NCBI RefSeq assembly: GCF_001427025.1
Contig: NZ_LMGA01000001.1
Span: forward strand, 1,139,948 to 1,203,947
Length of the DNA stretch: 64,000 nt
Direction: 5' to 3'
Source of the DNA: Mesorhizobium sp. Root554
GTDB lineage: Bacteria; Pseudomonadota; Alphaproteobacteria; Rhizobiales; Rhizobiaceae
The notes beneath the pieces are model-generated. The model did not search any database. It was not told where the DNA came from and saw only the letters and a list, made by a program, of their open reading frames with translations. Each line of letters opens with the position of its first letter. Positions within the stretch are counted from its first letter, which is position 1. A program made the position numbers and the translations under genes. Positions 1 to 9,292 of the stretch are shown piece by piece.

Positions 1-602
1 ACAATGGCGCCGCCACGGCGGGCGATTTCCGTGCAAAGCTCGATGTTCTCGGGCGGGTAGGGCTGATCGACCCCACCAGCCAAAATCCCGATGGTGCCGG
101 TGTCCAGGCTGCCCTGATGCACGGCCGTGTCGATGCCGCGCGCAAGACCCGAGACCACCGCATAGCCGTCGCGGCCGAGTTCCGCGGCAAGCATCCGCGC
201 CATCTTCATGCCGGTGAGCGAAGCGTTGCGGGAGCCAACGATGGAGATGGCCGGCATCCGCAGCACCGCGCCGTCGCCTTTGATGGCCAGCACCGGCGGC
301 GGATTGTCGATTTCCTTCAGCGGCGTCGGATAGTCCGGTTCGCCGATGCAGACGAATCGTGCTCCGGCTTTCCGGGCCAGTTCCAATTCCGCTTCGATCT
401 CGCTGACGGCCGGAATGCGCGGCAGCCGGCTGGCGCCGCCGGAGATCATCAGTTCCGGCAGGATTTCCAGCGCAGCCTCGGCCGAGCCGAAACGGTTGAT
501 GAGATCGCGAAAGCTGGCCGGGCCGACATTGGCGGTGCGGATCAGGCGCAGCCAGTTGAGCCGTTGCCGGTCGCTGAGCAGCGGCGAGGCGCTGGCAACC
601 AT
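1..602 (-). CDS. dprA: DNA-processing protein DprA, N-terminal part (runs off window)
   Basis: DprA binds incoming single-stranded DNA and loads RecA during natural transformation; it is also conserved in bacteria not known to be competent. The 200 visible residues read from an ATG at 602 and continue past base 1. They contain a helix-rich N-terminal segment, then the Rossmann-like core with SIVGSRNAS near residue 120, SGLARGIDTAVHQG near 153-166 and AGGVDQPYPPEN near 175-186, all typical of the family. The start overlaps the plsY stop (TGATG), so the two are probably translationally coupled at the end of the pyrB-pyrC-plsY-dprA operon. The C-terminal domain is outside the window, so completeness cannot be judged. 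Confidence 0.93.
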   Translation of the reverse strand, partial: MVASASPLLSDRQRLNWLRLIRTANVGPASFRDLINRFGSAEAALEILPELMISGGASRLPRIPAVSEIEAELELARKAGARFVCIGEPDYPTPLKEIDNPPPVLAIKGDGAVLRMPAISIVGSRNASLTGMKMARMLAAELGRDGYAVVSGLARGIDTAVHQGSLDTGTIGILAGGVDQPYPPENIELCTEIARRGGAI

Positions 603-1189
603 CAGCCCTTGGCCCCGATCCGGCCTTCGGTGCCGGCCGTCAGCCGCGCTATGTTGGTCTTGTGCTTGTAGAAGATCAGCACGCTCATGACGGCGAAATA
701 GGCGGCGTATTCATGCCAGCCGAACAAATAGAGCGCGACCGGCACCACGACACAGGCCGTGAGCGCGGCAAGCGAGGAATAGCGGGACACAAGCGCTACG
801 GCGATCCAGACCGCCATGAAGCCCAGCGCGACCGGCCAGACAAGCCCGATCAGCACGCCGAGATAGGTGGCGACGCCCTTGCCGCCCTTGAAGCCGAGCC
901 AGACCGGGAAAAGGTGGCCCAGAAACGCGCCGAATCCGGCGAGCGCACCCGTCTCCGCGCCGTAGCGCAGGGCGATCAGCGCCGGCACGGTTCCCTTGAG
1001 AGCGTCGAGGATGAGGGTGGCCGCGGCCAATCCCTTGTTGCCCGTGCGCAGCACGTTGGTGGCGCCGATATTGCCGGAGCCGATCTGGCGCACGTCGCCC
1101 AGGCCGGCAAAGCGCGTCAGCAGCAGGCCGAATGGGATCGACCCGCAGAGATAGCCGAAAACCAGGGCTAGAACCGGAAAGAGCGACAT
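602..1189 (-). CDS. plsY: Acyl-phosphate:glycerol-3-phosphate acyltransferase PlsY
   Basis: PlsY is the inner-membrane enzyme that transfers an acyl group from acyl-phosphate to the 1-position of glycerol-3-phosphate, the first step of phospholipid synthesis. The 195-residue product has the usual length and about five membrane helices. It shows the three conserved loops: [10 protein letters not shown] (near 36-45), a KG pair after a DALK segment, and [10 protein letters not shown] (near 102-111). The ATG at 1189 begins [21 protein letters not shown], the normal family N-terminus; upstream in-frame extensions read through unrelated sequence. It lies 35 bp after pyrC and overlaps dprA by the TGATG junction. 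Confidence 0.95.
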   Translation of the reverse strand: MSLFPVLALVFGYLCGSIPFGLLLTRFAGLGDVRQIGSGNIGATNVLRTGNKGLAAATLILDALKGTVPALIALRYGAETGALAGFGAFLGHLFPVWLGFKGGKGVATYLGVLIGLVWPVALGFMAVWIAVALVSRYSSLAALTACVVVPVALYLFGWHEYAAYFAVMSVLIFYKHKTNIARLTAGTEGRIGAKG

Positions 1190-1224
1190 TATCCCCCCAA
1201 GGCGCTGCCGGTCTTGGAAGCCGG

Positions 1225-2511
1225 CTAGACCGAAAATACAGTGTGGCCGGCGACCATCGTTTGCAAGACCCGGCCTTGCAGCCGCGCTCCCTCGAAACAG
1301 GTGTTCTTCGAACGCGAGCGGATGGCACTTTCGCTGACAATCCACGGCTCGTCCAGATCGACCAGAACGATATCGGCCGGCGATCCGGGTTTGAGCGTGC
1401 CGCCTTCCAGCCCATACAGCCGGGCAGGGGCGGTGGACAGGGTTTCGACCAGCCGCAAAAGGGGCGCGTCGCCATTGTGATAGAGCCGCAGCGCCACGCC
1501 CAGCAGCGTCTCAAGTGCGATCGCGCCGGCCTCGGCATCGGCAAAGGGCAGGCGCTTGGTATCGACGTCCTGCGGGTCGTGCGAGGAAACGATGACGTCG
1601 AGCGTACCGTCCTTCAGCGCCTCGATCATGGCAAGCCTGTCTTCCTCGGCGCGCAGCGGCGGCATCAGCCGGAAAAAGGTCCGGTATTCGCCGACATCGT
1701 TCTCGTTCAGCGCCAGATTGTGGATGGCGACGCCCGCCGTGACCCTGGCGCCATCGGCCTTGGCGCGCCGGATCGCTTCAATGGAAAGAGCGGTCGATAT
1801 CTTGGCGGCGTGGTAGGCGCCGCCGGTCAGCCGCGCCAGCATCAGGTCGCGTTCCAGCGGGATGGCCTCGGCCTCGCGCGGAATGCCGGCAAGGCCGAGC
1901 CAGCTTGCGTAAAGCCCTTCGTTCATCACGCCCGACGAGGCAAGGTCGGCATCCTGCGTCTCATGCGCGATGACGGCGCCGAAGTCGCGCGCATAGGTCA
2001 GCGCCCGGCGCATCACCAGCGAACTTGCGATGGTGTGCCGCCCATCGGTAAAGCCGACGGCGCCCGCCTCGCGCAGCAGGCCGAACTCTGTCATTTCGCG
2101 GCCTGCCAACTGCTTGGTAATGGCCGCTGCCGGAAACACATTGACGATTGCCGTGTCCTTCGCGGTCCGCAGCACGAACTCGACCAGCGCGACATTGTCG
2201 ATCGCGGGATCTGTATCAGGCATCATGACGATGGAGGTGACGCCGCCCGCCGCGGCCGCGACGCTTGCCGACGCGATGGTCTCGCGATGCTCGCCACCTG
2301 GTTCGCCGATGAAGACGCGGCTGTCGACCAGACCGGGCAGGAGCGCCTTGCCGGCGCAATCGACGACCGTGGCGCTCTCGGGCGTGCCCTGGTTGAATGC
2401 GGAGGCACCAGACGCGAGGATTTTGCCGCCATCGACGATGACGGTGCCGGTTTCATCGAGGCCGCGCGAAGGATCGACGATGCGGGCGCGGTGGAAGACG
2501 GTGGCTGTCAT
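1225..2511 (-). CDS. Dihydroorotase-like protein (PyrC', probably non-catalytic)
   Basis: The 428-residue product belongs to the class I dihydroorotase family of pyrimidine synthesis. The normal zinc-binding motif DxHxH near the N-terminus reads DSRVF here (residues 63-67), so both histidines are replaced, by Arg and Phe. The later metal/substrate motif reads [11 protein letters not shown] near residue 308 instead of the usual DHAPH type. In Pseudomonas, similar PyrC' proteins are inactive as dihydroorotases but are needed to assemble active aspartate carbamoyltransferase. The ATG overlaps the pyrB stop (TGATG), which fits a role as partner of PyrB. I infer a structural role, with the true dihydroorotase encoded elsewhere. 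Databases usually label such genes pyrC. Confidence 0.9.
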   Translation of the reverse strand: MTATVFHRARIVDPSRGLDETGTVIVDGGKILASGASAFNQGTPESATVVDCAGKALLPGLVDSRVFIGEPGGEHRETIASASVAAAAGGVTSIVMMPDTDPAIDNVALVEFVLRTAKDTAIVNVFPAAAITKQLAGREMTEFGLLREAGAVGFTDGRHTIASSLVMRRALTYARDFGAVIAHETQDADLASSGVMNEGLYASWLGLAGIPREAEAIPLERDLMLARLTGGAYHAAKISTALSIEAIRRAKADGARVTAGVAIHNLALNENDVGEYRTFFRLMPPLRAEEDRLAMIEALKDGTLDVIVSSHDPQDVDTKRLPFADAEAGAIALETLLGVALRLYHNGDAPLLRLVETLSTAPARLYGLEGGTLKPGSPADIVLVDLDEPWIVSESAIRSRSKNTCFEGARLQGRVLQTMVAGHTVFSV

Positions 2512-3473
2512 CAGCTGCGCTCCCCCGTACCGCGCCCTGAGTCGAGCAGGGCTTCCATCACGGCCATGCGCACCGCGACTCCCATCTCAACCTGTTCCTG
2601 GATGACGCTTTGCGGGCCGTCGGCGATCTCGGAGGCGATCTCCACGCCGCGGTTCATCGGGCCGGGATGCATCACCAGCGCGTCCGGCTTGGCGTATTTG
2701 AGCTTTTCCGCGTCGAGTCCGAAATAGCGGAAATATTCGCGCACCGAAGGCACGAAGGCGCCGGCCATGCGCTCGCGCTGCAGGCGCAGCATCATCACCA
2801 CGTCGGCGTCCTTCAACCCTTCCGCCATCGAGCGATGGACGATGACGCCCATCTGCTCGATGCCGGTCGGCAGCAGCGTCGAGGGCGCGACGACCCGCAC
2901 TTGCGCGCCGAGCGCATTGAGCAGGAGGATGTTGGAGCGCGCGACGCGCGAATGCAGGATGTCGCCGCAGATCGCCACGATCAGTTTCGACAGCGGCCCC
3001 TTGGCGCGCCGGATGGTCAGCGCATCGAGCAGCGCCTGCGTCGGATGCTCATGCGTGCCGTCGCCGGCATTGACCACCGCGCATCCGACCTTCTGCGCCA
3101 GAAGCGCCGCAGCGCCGGCCGACTGGTGGCGGATGACGAGGATGTCAGGGTGCATGGCATTCAGCGTCATCGCCGTGTCGATGAGCGTTTCGCCTTTTTT
3201 CACCGAGGAACTGGCGACCGACATGTTCATGACGTCGGCGCCCAGCCGCTTGCCGGCCAGTTCGAACGACGACTGCGTGCGCGTCGACGCCTCATAGAAG
3301 AGATTGATCTGCGTGCGGCCGCGCAGGCTCGATGTCTTCTTCTCGACCTGCCGGGAATTGGCGACCGCGCGGTCGGCCCGTTCCAGCAGAAGTTCGATGT
3401 CGGATGGGGAAAGATCGCGGATGCCGAGCAGATGTCGGTGGCGGTAGATTGGCAGAGACGCGGTGTCGGTCAT
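2511..3473 (-). CDS. pyrB: Aspartate carbamoyltransferase, catalytic chain
   Basis: PyrB condenses carbamoyl phosphate with aspartate, the committed step of pyrimidine synthesis. The 320-residue product carries the carbamoyl-phosphate site STRTQSSFE (residues 63-71), HPTQALLDA around residue 143, and [11 protein letters not shown] near residue 270. It is the first gene of a minus-strand operon followed by the dihydroorotase-like pyrC (overlapping), plsY and dprA. No pyrI regulatory chain is visible; with a PyrC'-like partner next door the enzyme is likely a PyrB/PyrC' dodecamer as in pseudomonads. The 171 bp to the divergent AidB-like gene must hold the promoter, but I could not pick a convincing pair of boxes. 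Confidence 0.97.
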   Translation of the reverse strand: MTDTASLPIYRHRHLLGIRDLSPSDIELLLERADRAVANSRQVEKKTSSLRGRTQINLFYEASTRTQSSFELAGKRLGADVMNMSVASSSVKKGETLIDTAMTLNAMHPDILVIRHQSAGAAALLAQKVGCAVVNAGDGTHEHPTQALLDALTIRRAKGPLSKLIVAICGDILHSRVARSNILLLNALGAQVRVVAPSTLLPTGIEQMGVIVHRSMAEGLKDADVVMMLRLQRERMAGAFVPSVREYFRYFGLDAEKLKYAKPDALVMHPGPMNRGVEIASEIADGPQSVIQEQVEMGVAVRMAVMEALLDSGRGTGERS

Positions 3474-3644
3474 GTCAAAGCGCTGCTATAGGGCCGAGAA
3501 GCAGGACCCGCAAGCGCTGCCTCTGGATAGGCGGGCTTTCCACCGGTATTTTCGTCGCACCGCCCTCATGCCTCCGCTATAACCCGGCGGGCACTGCGGA
3601 TTCGCAGTCGGAATGCGACCCGGAAATGCGACAAGGAATGGTGT

Positions 3645-5276
3645 GTGACTGAAGAGGTGATCAATCAGCCGCCGCCGCTCACGGGCGGCAACGCCTGGCG
3701 AGGCGATCCTCTGCTGATCCAGCTGGCCGAGCGGTTTTCCGACCCGGTCCGCAAGGAGCTCGACGGGCTCGGCCGTTTTGTGCTGACCCAGGAAGCGCAG
3801 GACCTCGCGCGCCTGGCCAATGTCGAGACGCCGAAGCTGCGCACGCATGACCGGCAGGGCAAGCGCATTGATCTCGTCGAGTTCCATCCCGCCTATCACG
3901 CGCTGCTGCGCCGGTCTGTGGCGATCGGGCTGCATTCCTCGGTCTGGGAAAATGGCGACACCGAGATCGGACGCCGTCATCAGGTGCGGGCCGCGCGCTT
4001 CTACCTGACAGCGGAGCTCGAGACCGGTCATCTTTGCCCCATCACCATGACCAGCGCCTCGCTGGCGGCGCTGATGGGCAATCCGAAGCTGTTCCGCGAA
4101 TGGGCGCCGCGCGTGACGACGCGCAAATACGACCAGAGTCAGAAGCCGCCGGTCGAAAAGACCGGCCTGACGCTCGGCATGGGGATGACGGAAAAGCAGG
4201 GCGGCACCGACGTACGGGCCAATCTCACCAAGGCCGAGCGCGCCGGTTCGAGCGGCTTCTACCGCCTGACCGGCCACAAATGGTTCATGTCGGCCCCGAT
4301 GTCCGATGCCTTCCTTGTTCTGGGGCAGGCGCCGGAAGGCCTTTCCTGCTTCCTCGTGCCGCGGATCCTCGGCGACGGCACCGGCAATGGCTTCCGCTTC
4401 CAGCGGCTCAAGGACAAGCTGGGCAACCGCTCCAATGCCTCGTCAGAGGTCGAGTTCGAGAACGCCATCGCCGAGATGGTTGGCGAGCCCGGCGAAGGCA
4501 TCAAGACCATCATGGACATGGTGACGCTGACGCGGCTCGACTGCGCCATTGCCTCCTCGGCCATCATGCGCGCCGGGCTGGCCGAAGCCGTCAACCACGC
4601 CCGCCATCGCCAGGTCTTCGGCACTCCGCTCATCGACCAACCGATCATGCAGCGCGTTCTTGCCGACATGGCGCTGGATGTCGCGGCGGCTACGGCGCTG
4701 TCATTCAGGCTGGCGCGCTCCTTCGACGAGGCCGCCAGCGACCGTGGCGAGGCGGCCTTTGCGCGCGCCATGACGCCGGTGGTGAAATACTGGGTGTGCA
4801 AGCTCGCGCCGGCGCTGCTCTACGAGGCTATGGAATGCCTGGGCGGCAACGGCTATGTCGAGGAGGGGCCGCTGGCGCGTTACTATCGCGAGGCGCCGGT
4901 CAACGCCATCTGGGAAGGCTCCGGCAACGTCATGGCGCTGGACGTGCTGCGCGTGCTCGGCCGCGCCCCCGCTCTTTTCGAAGATGTGCTTTCGGGCATC
5001 GACCGCGACCTCGGCGCAAACGGAAGAGGAACCATCAGCGTGCTGCGCGCCGCCATGCAGGTGGCGTCGACCGACGAAGGCTCGGCCCGCATCCTGACTG
5101 AACAGCTCGCGCTTTCCGCCGCTGCCGCCGAATTGCGCCGTCTCGGCGCCGGCCGCATTGCCGACGCCTTTGTCGAGACGCGCCTCGCCGGCCAATGGCG
5201 AACGACCTACGGCATGATCGATTCGCGCCATGACGCGCGCATGATCATCGACACGCTCTATCCGCCGACGAACTGA
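3645..5276 (+). CDS. aidB: AidB-family acyl-CoA dehydrogenase
   Basis: The 543-residue product has the length and layout of E. coli AidB (about 541 residues), a flavoprotein of the acyl-CoA dehydrogenase superfamily induced in the adaptive response to alkylating agents. Visible signatures are MGMTEKQGGTDVRAN (near residue 180), the Trp/Phe-rich substrate loop GHKWFMSAPMSDAFLVL, the family segment YEAMECLGGNGYVEEGPLARYY (near 390-410) and WEGSGNVMALDVLR. The start is a GTG at 3645 preceded by an AAGGA-type ribosome site. The 3' end overlaps the convergent AEC transporter by 19 bp. Whether it has dehydrogenase activity or protects DNA cannot be decided from sequence. Confidence 0.88.
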   Translation: MTEEVINQPPPLTGGNAWRGDPLLIQLAERFSDPVRKELDGLGRFVLTQEAQDLARLANVETPKLRTHDRQGKRIDLVEFHPAYHALLRRSVAIGLHSSVWENGDTEIGRRHQVRAARFYLTAELETGHLCPITMTSASLAALMGNPKLFREWAPRVTTRKYDQSQKPPVEKTGLTLGMGMTEKQGGTDVRANLTKAERAGSSGFYRLTGHKWFMSAPMSDAFLVLGQAPEGLSCFLVPRILGDGTGNGFRFQRLKDKLGNRSNASSEVEFENAIAEMVGEPGEGIKTIMDMVTLTRLDCAIASSAIMRAGLAEAVNHARHRQVFGTPLIDQPIMQRVLADMALDVAAATALSFRLARSFDEAASDRGEAAFARAMTPVVKYWVCKLAPALLYEAMECLGGNGYVEEGPLARYYREAPVNAIWEGSGNVMALDVLRVLGRAPALFEDVLSGIDRDLGANGRGTISVLRAAMQVASTDEGSARILTEQLALSAAAAELRRLGAGRIADAFVETRLAGQWRTTYGMIDSRHDARMIIDTLYPPTN

Positions 5277-6196
5277 GCCGCGATGGCAAGCATCGCCGGA
5301 ATGGTGGCGAAGGACAGCAAGGTCTGCAGCGTCGTCACGGTCGCGTAGAGTTCCGCGTCGCCGCCCATCTGCCTGGCCAGGACGTATCCATTTAGCGCGG
5401 TCGGCACCGCGCCACACAGGACGAGAAACAGCAGCGCCTCGCCAGTGACTCCGAAGGCCAGGGCGACCGCCAGCAGCAATGCTGGAAAAACGATCAGCTT
5501 GACCACCACCGGTATCAGGATCGCCAGCCGCGGCTCGACCAGGCTGCCCAGCCGCAAGCCCGCGCCGATGCCGACAAGCCCAAGCCCGAGCGCTGCCTGA
5601 CCGATCAGATCGAGGGATTTCTCGACCGGCGCGTAGAGCGGAAAGGGCAGGGCGCGCCAGAGCACACCGCCCGCGGCGGCAATGACCATCGGATTGGTCA
5701 GGATGCGCCGGATGATCGTCGCCCAGTCGGCGCTTCTGTTGGCAAAGCGGGTGACGACGAAGACCGTCATCAGGTTGATCGGCAGGATGATGACCGCCAT
5801 CATCAGCGCGATGACAGCCATGCCGGCCGGCGGAAAGAGTTTTTGCGCGATCGCCAGCGCCATGAACGCGTTCCAGCGAACGGATGTCTGGAAAACGGAC
5901 GAAAACTCTTCCCGCCGCACCAGACCGGTCCGGCGCAGCAATGGCCACAGGCCGAGCACCAGGGCAAACACCAGCGGCAGGGTCACGGCCAGCGCCAGCA
6001 TCATCGCGTCGAGCTCCAGGCCGCGGAAATCCGCATTGACGATGGTGACGAAGATCAGCGCCGGGTAGAACAGCCAGTAGCCAAGCTGGTTTATGCCTTC
6101 CCAACCTTCGGCGTCGATCAATTTGACGCGGCACAGTATGTGTCCGCTGAGGATCAGCAGGAAAATCGGCAGGAGACTTTCGAACGTCGCTTGCAT
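5258..6196 (-). CDS. AEC (auxin efflux carrier) family permease
   Basis: This 312-residue integral membrane protein has about ten hydrophobic helices in the two-bundle AEC/BART arrangement. Substrates of bacterial members include malonate, malate and possibly other organic acids; none can be assigned here. The N-terminus (MQATFESLLPIFLLILSGHI) lacks a cleavable signal and enters the first helix at once, as usual for the family. It begins at an ATG at 6196 and converges on the AidB-like gene with a 19-bp overlap of coding ends. A second AEC gene lies at 56932-57894; the two are related but clearly different in sequence. Confidence 0.87.
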   Translation of the reverse strand: MQATFESLLPIFLLILSGHILCRVKLIDAEGWEGINQLGYWLFYPALIFVTIVNADFRGLELDAMMLALAVTLPLVFALVLGLWPLLRRTGLVRREEFSSVFQTSVRWNAFMALAIAQKLFPPAGMAVIALMMAVIILPINLMTVFVVTRFANRSADWATIIRRILTNPMVIAAAGGVLWRALPFPLYAPVEKSLDLIGQAALGLGLVGIGAGLRLGSLVEPRLAILIPVVVKLIVFPALLLAVALAFGVTGEALLFLVLCGAVPTALNGYVLARQMGGDAELYATVTTLQTLLSFATIPAMLAIAAQFVGG

Positions 6197-6365
6197 GGGC
6201 CACCCCGTATCGCGGGCGAGCCATACCAGCCGGGGTGGGGATGTAAATGGACCAGCCTGTCACCGGTCTTGGCCTTGTGGATGGCCGTTAACCTTAACAA
6301 ATGGTTTCCATTGCGGGCGACATGCGCAAAGCCCACTGTCGTTGGATACTATCGGCAGGGACCTT

Positions 6366-6920
6366 ATGCGCCAGATATTGTCATCATTTCTGTGCCTCCA
6401 TTGGGCAGTCGCCTTCGCCATACCGGCGTTTGCCTGCATCGGCGGACTGCACGGCATTGAGGCGGCGCTCGGATTGATCGGCATTCCGGCCACCGGCGAA
6501 CAGATTGGCGCAGCCGGGGCCGGGCTGGCGATTCCAGTCGCTGTAGCGCTGTTGCTGGTTGCAGTCTTGTTCTGCTGGGCCAGCGTCGAGTTGTTCATCG
6601 GAGATTCGGACCGGCCTCAAGGCACCGAATCTGTGGTGAAAGCGGCATTTACCGCGGCTGGCTTGATGCTCTCCGCGACACTTGTCGCCGGTACGACAGC
6701 GGACATGGATGGCGTCTTCGTCGCTGTTACGATCCAGATGGCGGCGCTTGCGGCCTGCTACGTGACGTGCGTGGGTGAACGGCTTGGAAATGCCAGGCTT
6801 GCCGGAGCCGCCCGGTCGAATGACAGCCGCGAAGCCGCCCGCGCCATGGCGATGGGCGCGGCGCGGGTCTATACGCGTCCCCGGCTTGCCGTCCTCCCAT
6901 CGAACCACGAGGGCAGGTGA
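6366..6920 (+). CDS. Small hypothetical membrane protein
   Basis: I do not recognise this 184-residue product. The N-terminus (MRQILSSFLCLHWAVAFAIPAF) is a hydrophobic segment that could be a signal anchor, and three further membrane helices can be seen around residues 45-75, 93-110 and 115-132. The C-terminal 40 residues are polar and rich in Arg and Ala. I chose the ATG at 6366 because the reading frame upstream of it encodes basic, low-complexity sequence overlapping the promoter side of the divergent AEC gene. The stop overlaps the start of the next gene (TGATG), so both are probably translated together. Confidence 0.7.
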   Translation: MRQILSSFLCLHWAVAFAIPAFACIGGLHGIEAALGLIGIPATGEQIGAAGAGLAIPVAVALLLVAVLFCWASVELFIGDSDRPQGTESVVKAAFTAAGLMLSATLVAGTTADMDGVFVAVTIQMAALAACYVTCVGERLGNARLAGAARSNDSREAARAMAMGAARVYTRPRLAVLPSNHEGR

Positions 6921-7255
6921 TGCGCTACGTGCTTATCCTGTGGGCCGCGCCGCTGGCGCTTTTCTGGGGTTGGTTCTTCCTGTCGCTCAACGACATGAAT
7001 TTCGGCTACGTGATGCTGAGCCGGCAGTTGCACGATCTTGTGTTCGAGCTCTACGGCGAAATCCTGGGAATCGACCCCGCCGCCATTCCGGGCATGGTCG
7101 CCAAAGCCTGCGTGCTGGACTCGTGCCTGCTTTTCGCGATCCTGGCGTTCCGCAGGCGCAAAGCCATCGCATCATGGTATTCGGGCTTCAAAGCCCGTCA
7201 TCTCGAGCCGCGTTACGAAGTGTCTGGAGACGGTCCAAAACTCCCTGCAGAATGA
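6920..7255 (+). CDS. Small membrane protein, possibly DUF6105-like
   Basis: The 111-residue product opens with a strong hydrophobic helix ([24 protein letters not shown]), then a short amphipathic stretch with [25 protein letters not shown], a second helix ending in RRRK, and a polar tail. I recall similar short membrane proteins from Mesorhizobium genomes (DUF6105), but that is memory, not a search. The ATG at 6920 overlaps the preceding stop; a GTG at 6917 is an alternative start. Its last 68 bp overlap the 3' end of ruvX on the other strand. Function is unknown. Confidence 0.68.
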   Translation: MRYVLILWAAPLALFWGWFFLSLNDMNFGYVMLSRQLHDLVFELYGEILGIDPAAIPGMVAKACVLDSCLLFAILAFRRRKAIASWYSGFKARHLEPRYEVSGDGPKLPAE

Positions 7256-7679
7256 ACGCGGCGGCGGCCGAATCGATCTTGCCGGCGCGCTTGCGGCGCG
7301 AAAAATCCATCTCGATCAAGGTGCGCTCCGCGGCAACCGTGGAAAGCCGTTCATCCCACAAAACAAAGGGCAGGGCGGTCAGCGATGCCATGTTGCGCAC
7401 GAACGCGCGCGACTTCTGCGCCCTTGGCCCTTCCGAGCCATCCATGTTGATCGGCAGGCCAAGCACGACCGCGCCGACATTGTCCCTGGTGAGCTGGGCC
7501 AGCAATACGTCGGCATCGAGCGAAAACTTCCTGCGCATGATGACCGGCCGGGGATGGGAGAAGGACAGCCCGCTGTCCGATACGGCGATGCCGATCGTCT
7601 TGTCGCCGAGGTCCAGCCCCGCGAGCGTCCTGCCGTTCCGCAGGTAGAGCGGCAGTTCCTCGACGGCGACAATGCCCAC
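7188..7679 (-). CDS. ruvX: Putative Holliday junction resolvase RuvX/YqgF
   Basis: RuvX (YqgF) is an RNase H-fold nuclease linked to Holliday junction resolution and to pre-16S rRNA processing. The 163-residue product has the expected motifs: the metal-binding [15 protein letters not shown] (residues 21-35), [12 protein letters not shown] (near 72-83), [11 protein letters not shown] (near 108-118) and the terminal acidic motif [12 protein letters not shown]. The start is a GTG at 7679. It is transcribed divergently from the UPF0173 gene, leaving only 68 bp between starts, and its 3' end overlaps the small membrane gene on the plus strand. Confidence 0.93.
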   Translation of the reverse strand: MGIVAVEELPLYLRNGRTLAGLDLGDKTIGIAVSDSGLSFSHPRPVIMRRKFSLDADVLLAQLTRDNVGAVVLGLPINMDGSEGPRAQKSRAFVRNMASLTALPFVLWDERLSTVAAERTLIEMDFSRRKRAGKIDSAAAAFILQGVLDRLQTLRNAARDDGL

Positions 7680-7747
7680 GTGCTTTCCTTTGACTTGAAC
7701 CGATGCCGTTCTATCCTCTGGGGAACGAAAAATCGAGGAGACTGTGG

Positions 7748-8455
7748 ATGAAGCTTACCTGGTACGGGCATTCGGCCTTTCGCATCGAAACCGGTGACCT
7801 GAAAATCCTTATAGACCCGTATCTTATCGGAAATCCCTCGTGGGAAGGCGGGTGGGAAGGCCCTGCTGAAGGCGTCACGCATGTTTTGCTGACGCATGGC
7901 CATAGCGATCATATCAGCGGCGCGGCGGAGGTTTTGAAAAAGACCGGCGCCATGCTGGTCGCGAATTTCGAAATATGCATGTTCCTGGTCGGCCAGGGCG
8001 TCAGCGACAAAAAGATCAATCCCGGCAATATCGGCGGCACCGTCGATTGCGACGGTTTCACCACGACTTTTGTGCAGGCTCTGCACTCTTCGTCGGTGCC
8101 GGGCGAGGGCGGACAAAATACCTACATGGGCAATCCCGGGGGCCTTGTGCTGCATTTTCCCGAGGACAAGACGCTCTATCACATGGGCGACACCGACATC
8201 TTCTCCGACATGGCGCTGATCAACGAACTGCATGAGCCGAAGATCGGTCTGGTGCCCGTTGGCGACCGTTTCACCATGGGCGGCGCGGTGGCGGCGCTTG
8301 CGTGCCGGCGCTTTTTCAACTTCGAGGCCGTCGTGCCCTGCCACTATGCGACGTTTTCGTTGCTCGACCAGACGCCCGACAGGTTCGTCGACGGGCTGGA
8401 TGGCTCCGGCATCCGGGTCTTTGTCCCCGGGGTTGGCGAGAGCGTAGATGTTTAA
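7748..8455 (+). CDS. UPF0173 metal-dependent hydrolase (metallo-beta-lactamase fold)
   Basis: The 235-residue protein is a short metallo-beta-lactamase-fold hydrolase of the UPF0173 (YtkL-like) family. The metal site [11 protein letters not shown] lies near residues 43-53; further conserved elements are [10 protein letters not shown], a [12 protein letters not shown] motif and the terminal VPCHYATF. The ATG at 7748 follows a GAGGAG ribosome site and begins [14 protein letters not shown], the normal family N-terminus. Substrate is unknown for the family as a whole. It is followed after 24 bp by a gene for a small secreted protein. Confidence 0.9.
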   Translation: MKLTWYGHSAFRIETGDLKILIDPYLIGNPSWEGGWEGPAEGVTHVLLTHGHSDHISGAAEVLKKTGAMLVANFEICMFLVGQGVSDKKINPGNIGGTVDCDGFTTTFVQALHSSSVPGEGGQNTYMGNPGGLVLHFPEDKTLYHMGDTDIFSDMALINELHEPKIGLVPVGDRFTMGGAVAALACRRFFNFEAVVPCHYATFSLLDQTPDRFVDGLDGSGIRVFVPGVGESVDV

Positions 8456-8479
8456 CAGCCAAAAAAAGGGAGCAGGAAT

Positions 8480-8899
8480 ATGCGTTTGGGGGATTTTCTT
8501 CTCGCTGGCATGATCATTGCCAGTCCGTCTTCGGCTCTCGCCGCCGACGATTTCATCAAGGGCGTTTATCTCCAGACCGAGGAGCTTTGCGCGCAAGCCA
8601 AGAAGGAGGGGGTCGAAGCCGTCGCGGAAGCCGGCAACATCGTGCTCTCGGAACGCGGACTCGAAAGCGTCGAATACAATTGCGAGTTCGTTCAGGTGAC
8701 GAAGGCGCAAAGGTCGCCGGCCTGGGCGGTTACAGCCATCTGCCAGGAGCCGGGCCACTTGTCTCCCGATGTGTTGTCGGTAACGCAGATGTCTCCGACG
8801 CAGATCGAACTGGTCTCCGTCACGCCAGCTTCCGCCGAAGGGGAGGTCGGTGGCAATGGCGGCAGTTATGTCCTTTGCGAAGGGCTGTCCATGCCGTGA
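8480..8899 (+). CDS. Small secreted protein of unknown function
   Basis: This 139-residue product has a classical signal peptide (MRLGDFLLAGMIIASPSSALA, cleavage likely before ADDF) and a short soluble domain. Three or four cysteines (in ELCAQ, EYNCEF, AICQE and VLCEG) could form disulfides in the periplasm. There is a GGAGCAGGA ribosome site upstream of the ATG. I do not recognise the family. It lies between the UPF0173 hydrolase and gatC; the latter has its own 100-bp leader, so the link to gatC is probably not functional. Confidence 0.72.
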   Translation: MRLGDFLLAGMIIASPSSALAADDFIKGVYLQTEELCAQAKKEGVEAVAEAGNIVLSERGLESVEYNCEFVQVTKAQRSPAWAVTAICQEPGHLSPDVLSVTQMSPTQIELVSVTPASAEGEVGGNGGSYVLCEGLSMP

Positions 8900-8999
8900 C
8901 GAAACGGCTGGCGCAACATTGATACGCCCGGACGACGCATGTTGCGTGGCAAGCGCTGCGCGGCTATAGCGCGGGCAAGGTTTCCCGAGGCAATAGAGA

Positions 9000-9287
9000 A
9001 TGTCAGTCGATCTCCAGACCGTTAAGCGCGTCGCTCGCCTAGCCCGCATCGCGGTGAGCGAAGATGATGCCGAGCGCATGACCGGCGAACTCAATGCGAT
9101 CCTGGGCTTCGTCGAGCAGCTCAACGAGGTCGACGTCTCCGGCGTCGAGCCGATGACCTCGGTGACGCCGATGGAGATGAAGAAGCGGCAGGACGTCGTC
9201 ACCGACGGCAGCAAGGCCGCCGACGTCGTCGCCAACGCGCCGGCCACGGAAGAGAACTTCTTTCTCGTGCCGAAGGTTGTGGAGTGA
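9000..9287 (+). CDS. gatC: Asp-tRNA(Asn)/Glu-tRNA(Gln) amidotransferase subunit C
   Basis: GatC is the small subunit that clamps GatA and GatB together in the amidotransferase converting misacylated Glu-tRNA(Gln) or Asp-tRNA(Asn) to the correct amide. The 95-residue product begins [21 protein letters not shown] and contains the conserved [24 protein letters not shown] segment and the final [11 protein letters not shown]. Length and motifs are typical. The stop lies within a few bases of the acetyltransferase start, and gatA follows that gene, so all three probably form one transcript. Confidence 0.96.
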   Translation: MSVDLQTVKRVARLARIAVSEDDAERMTGELNAILGFVEQLNEVDVSGVEPMTSVTPMEMKKRQDVVTDGSKAADVVANAPATEENFFLVPKVVE

Positions 9288-9292
9288 GCGTC

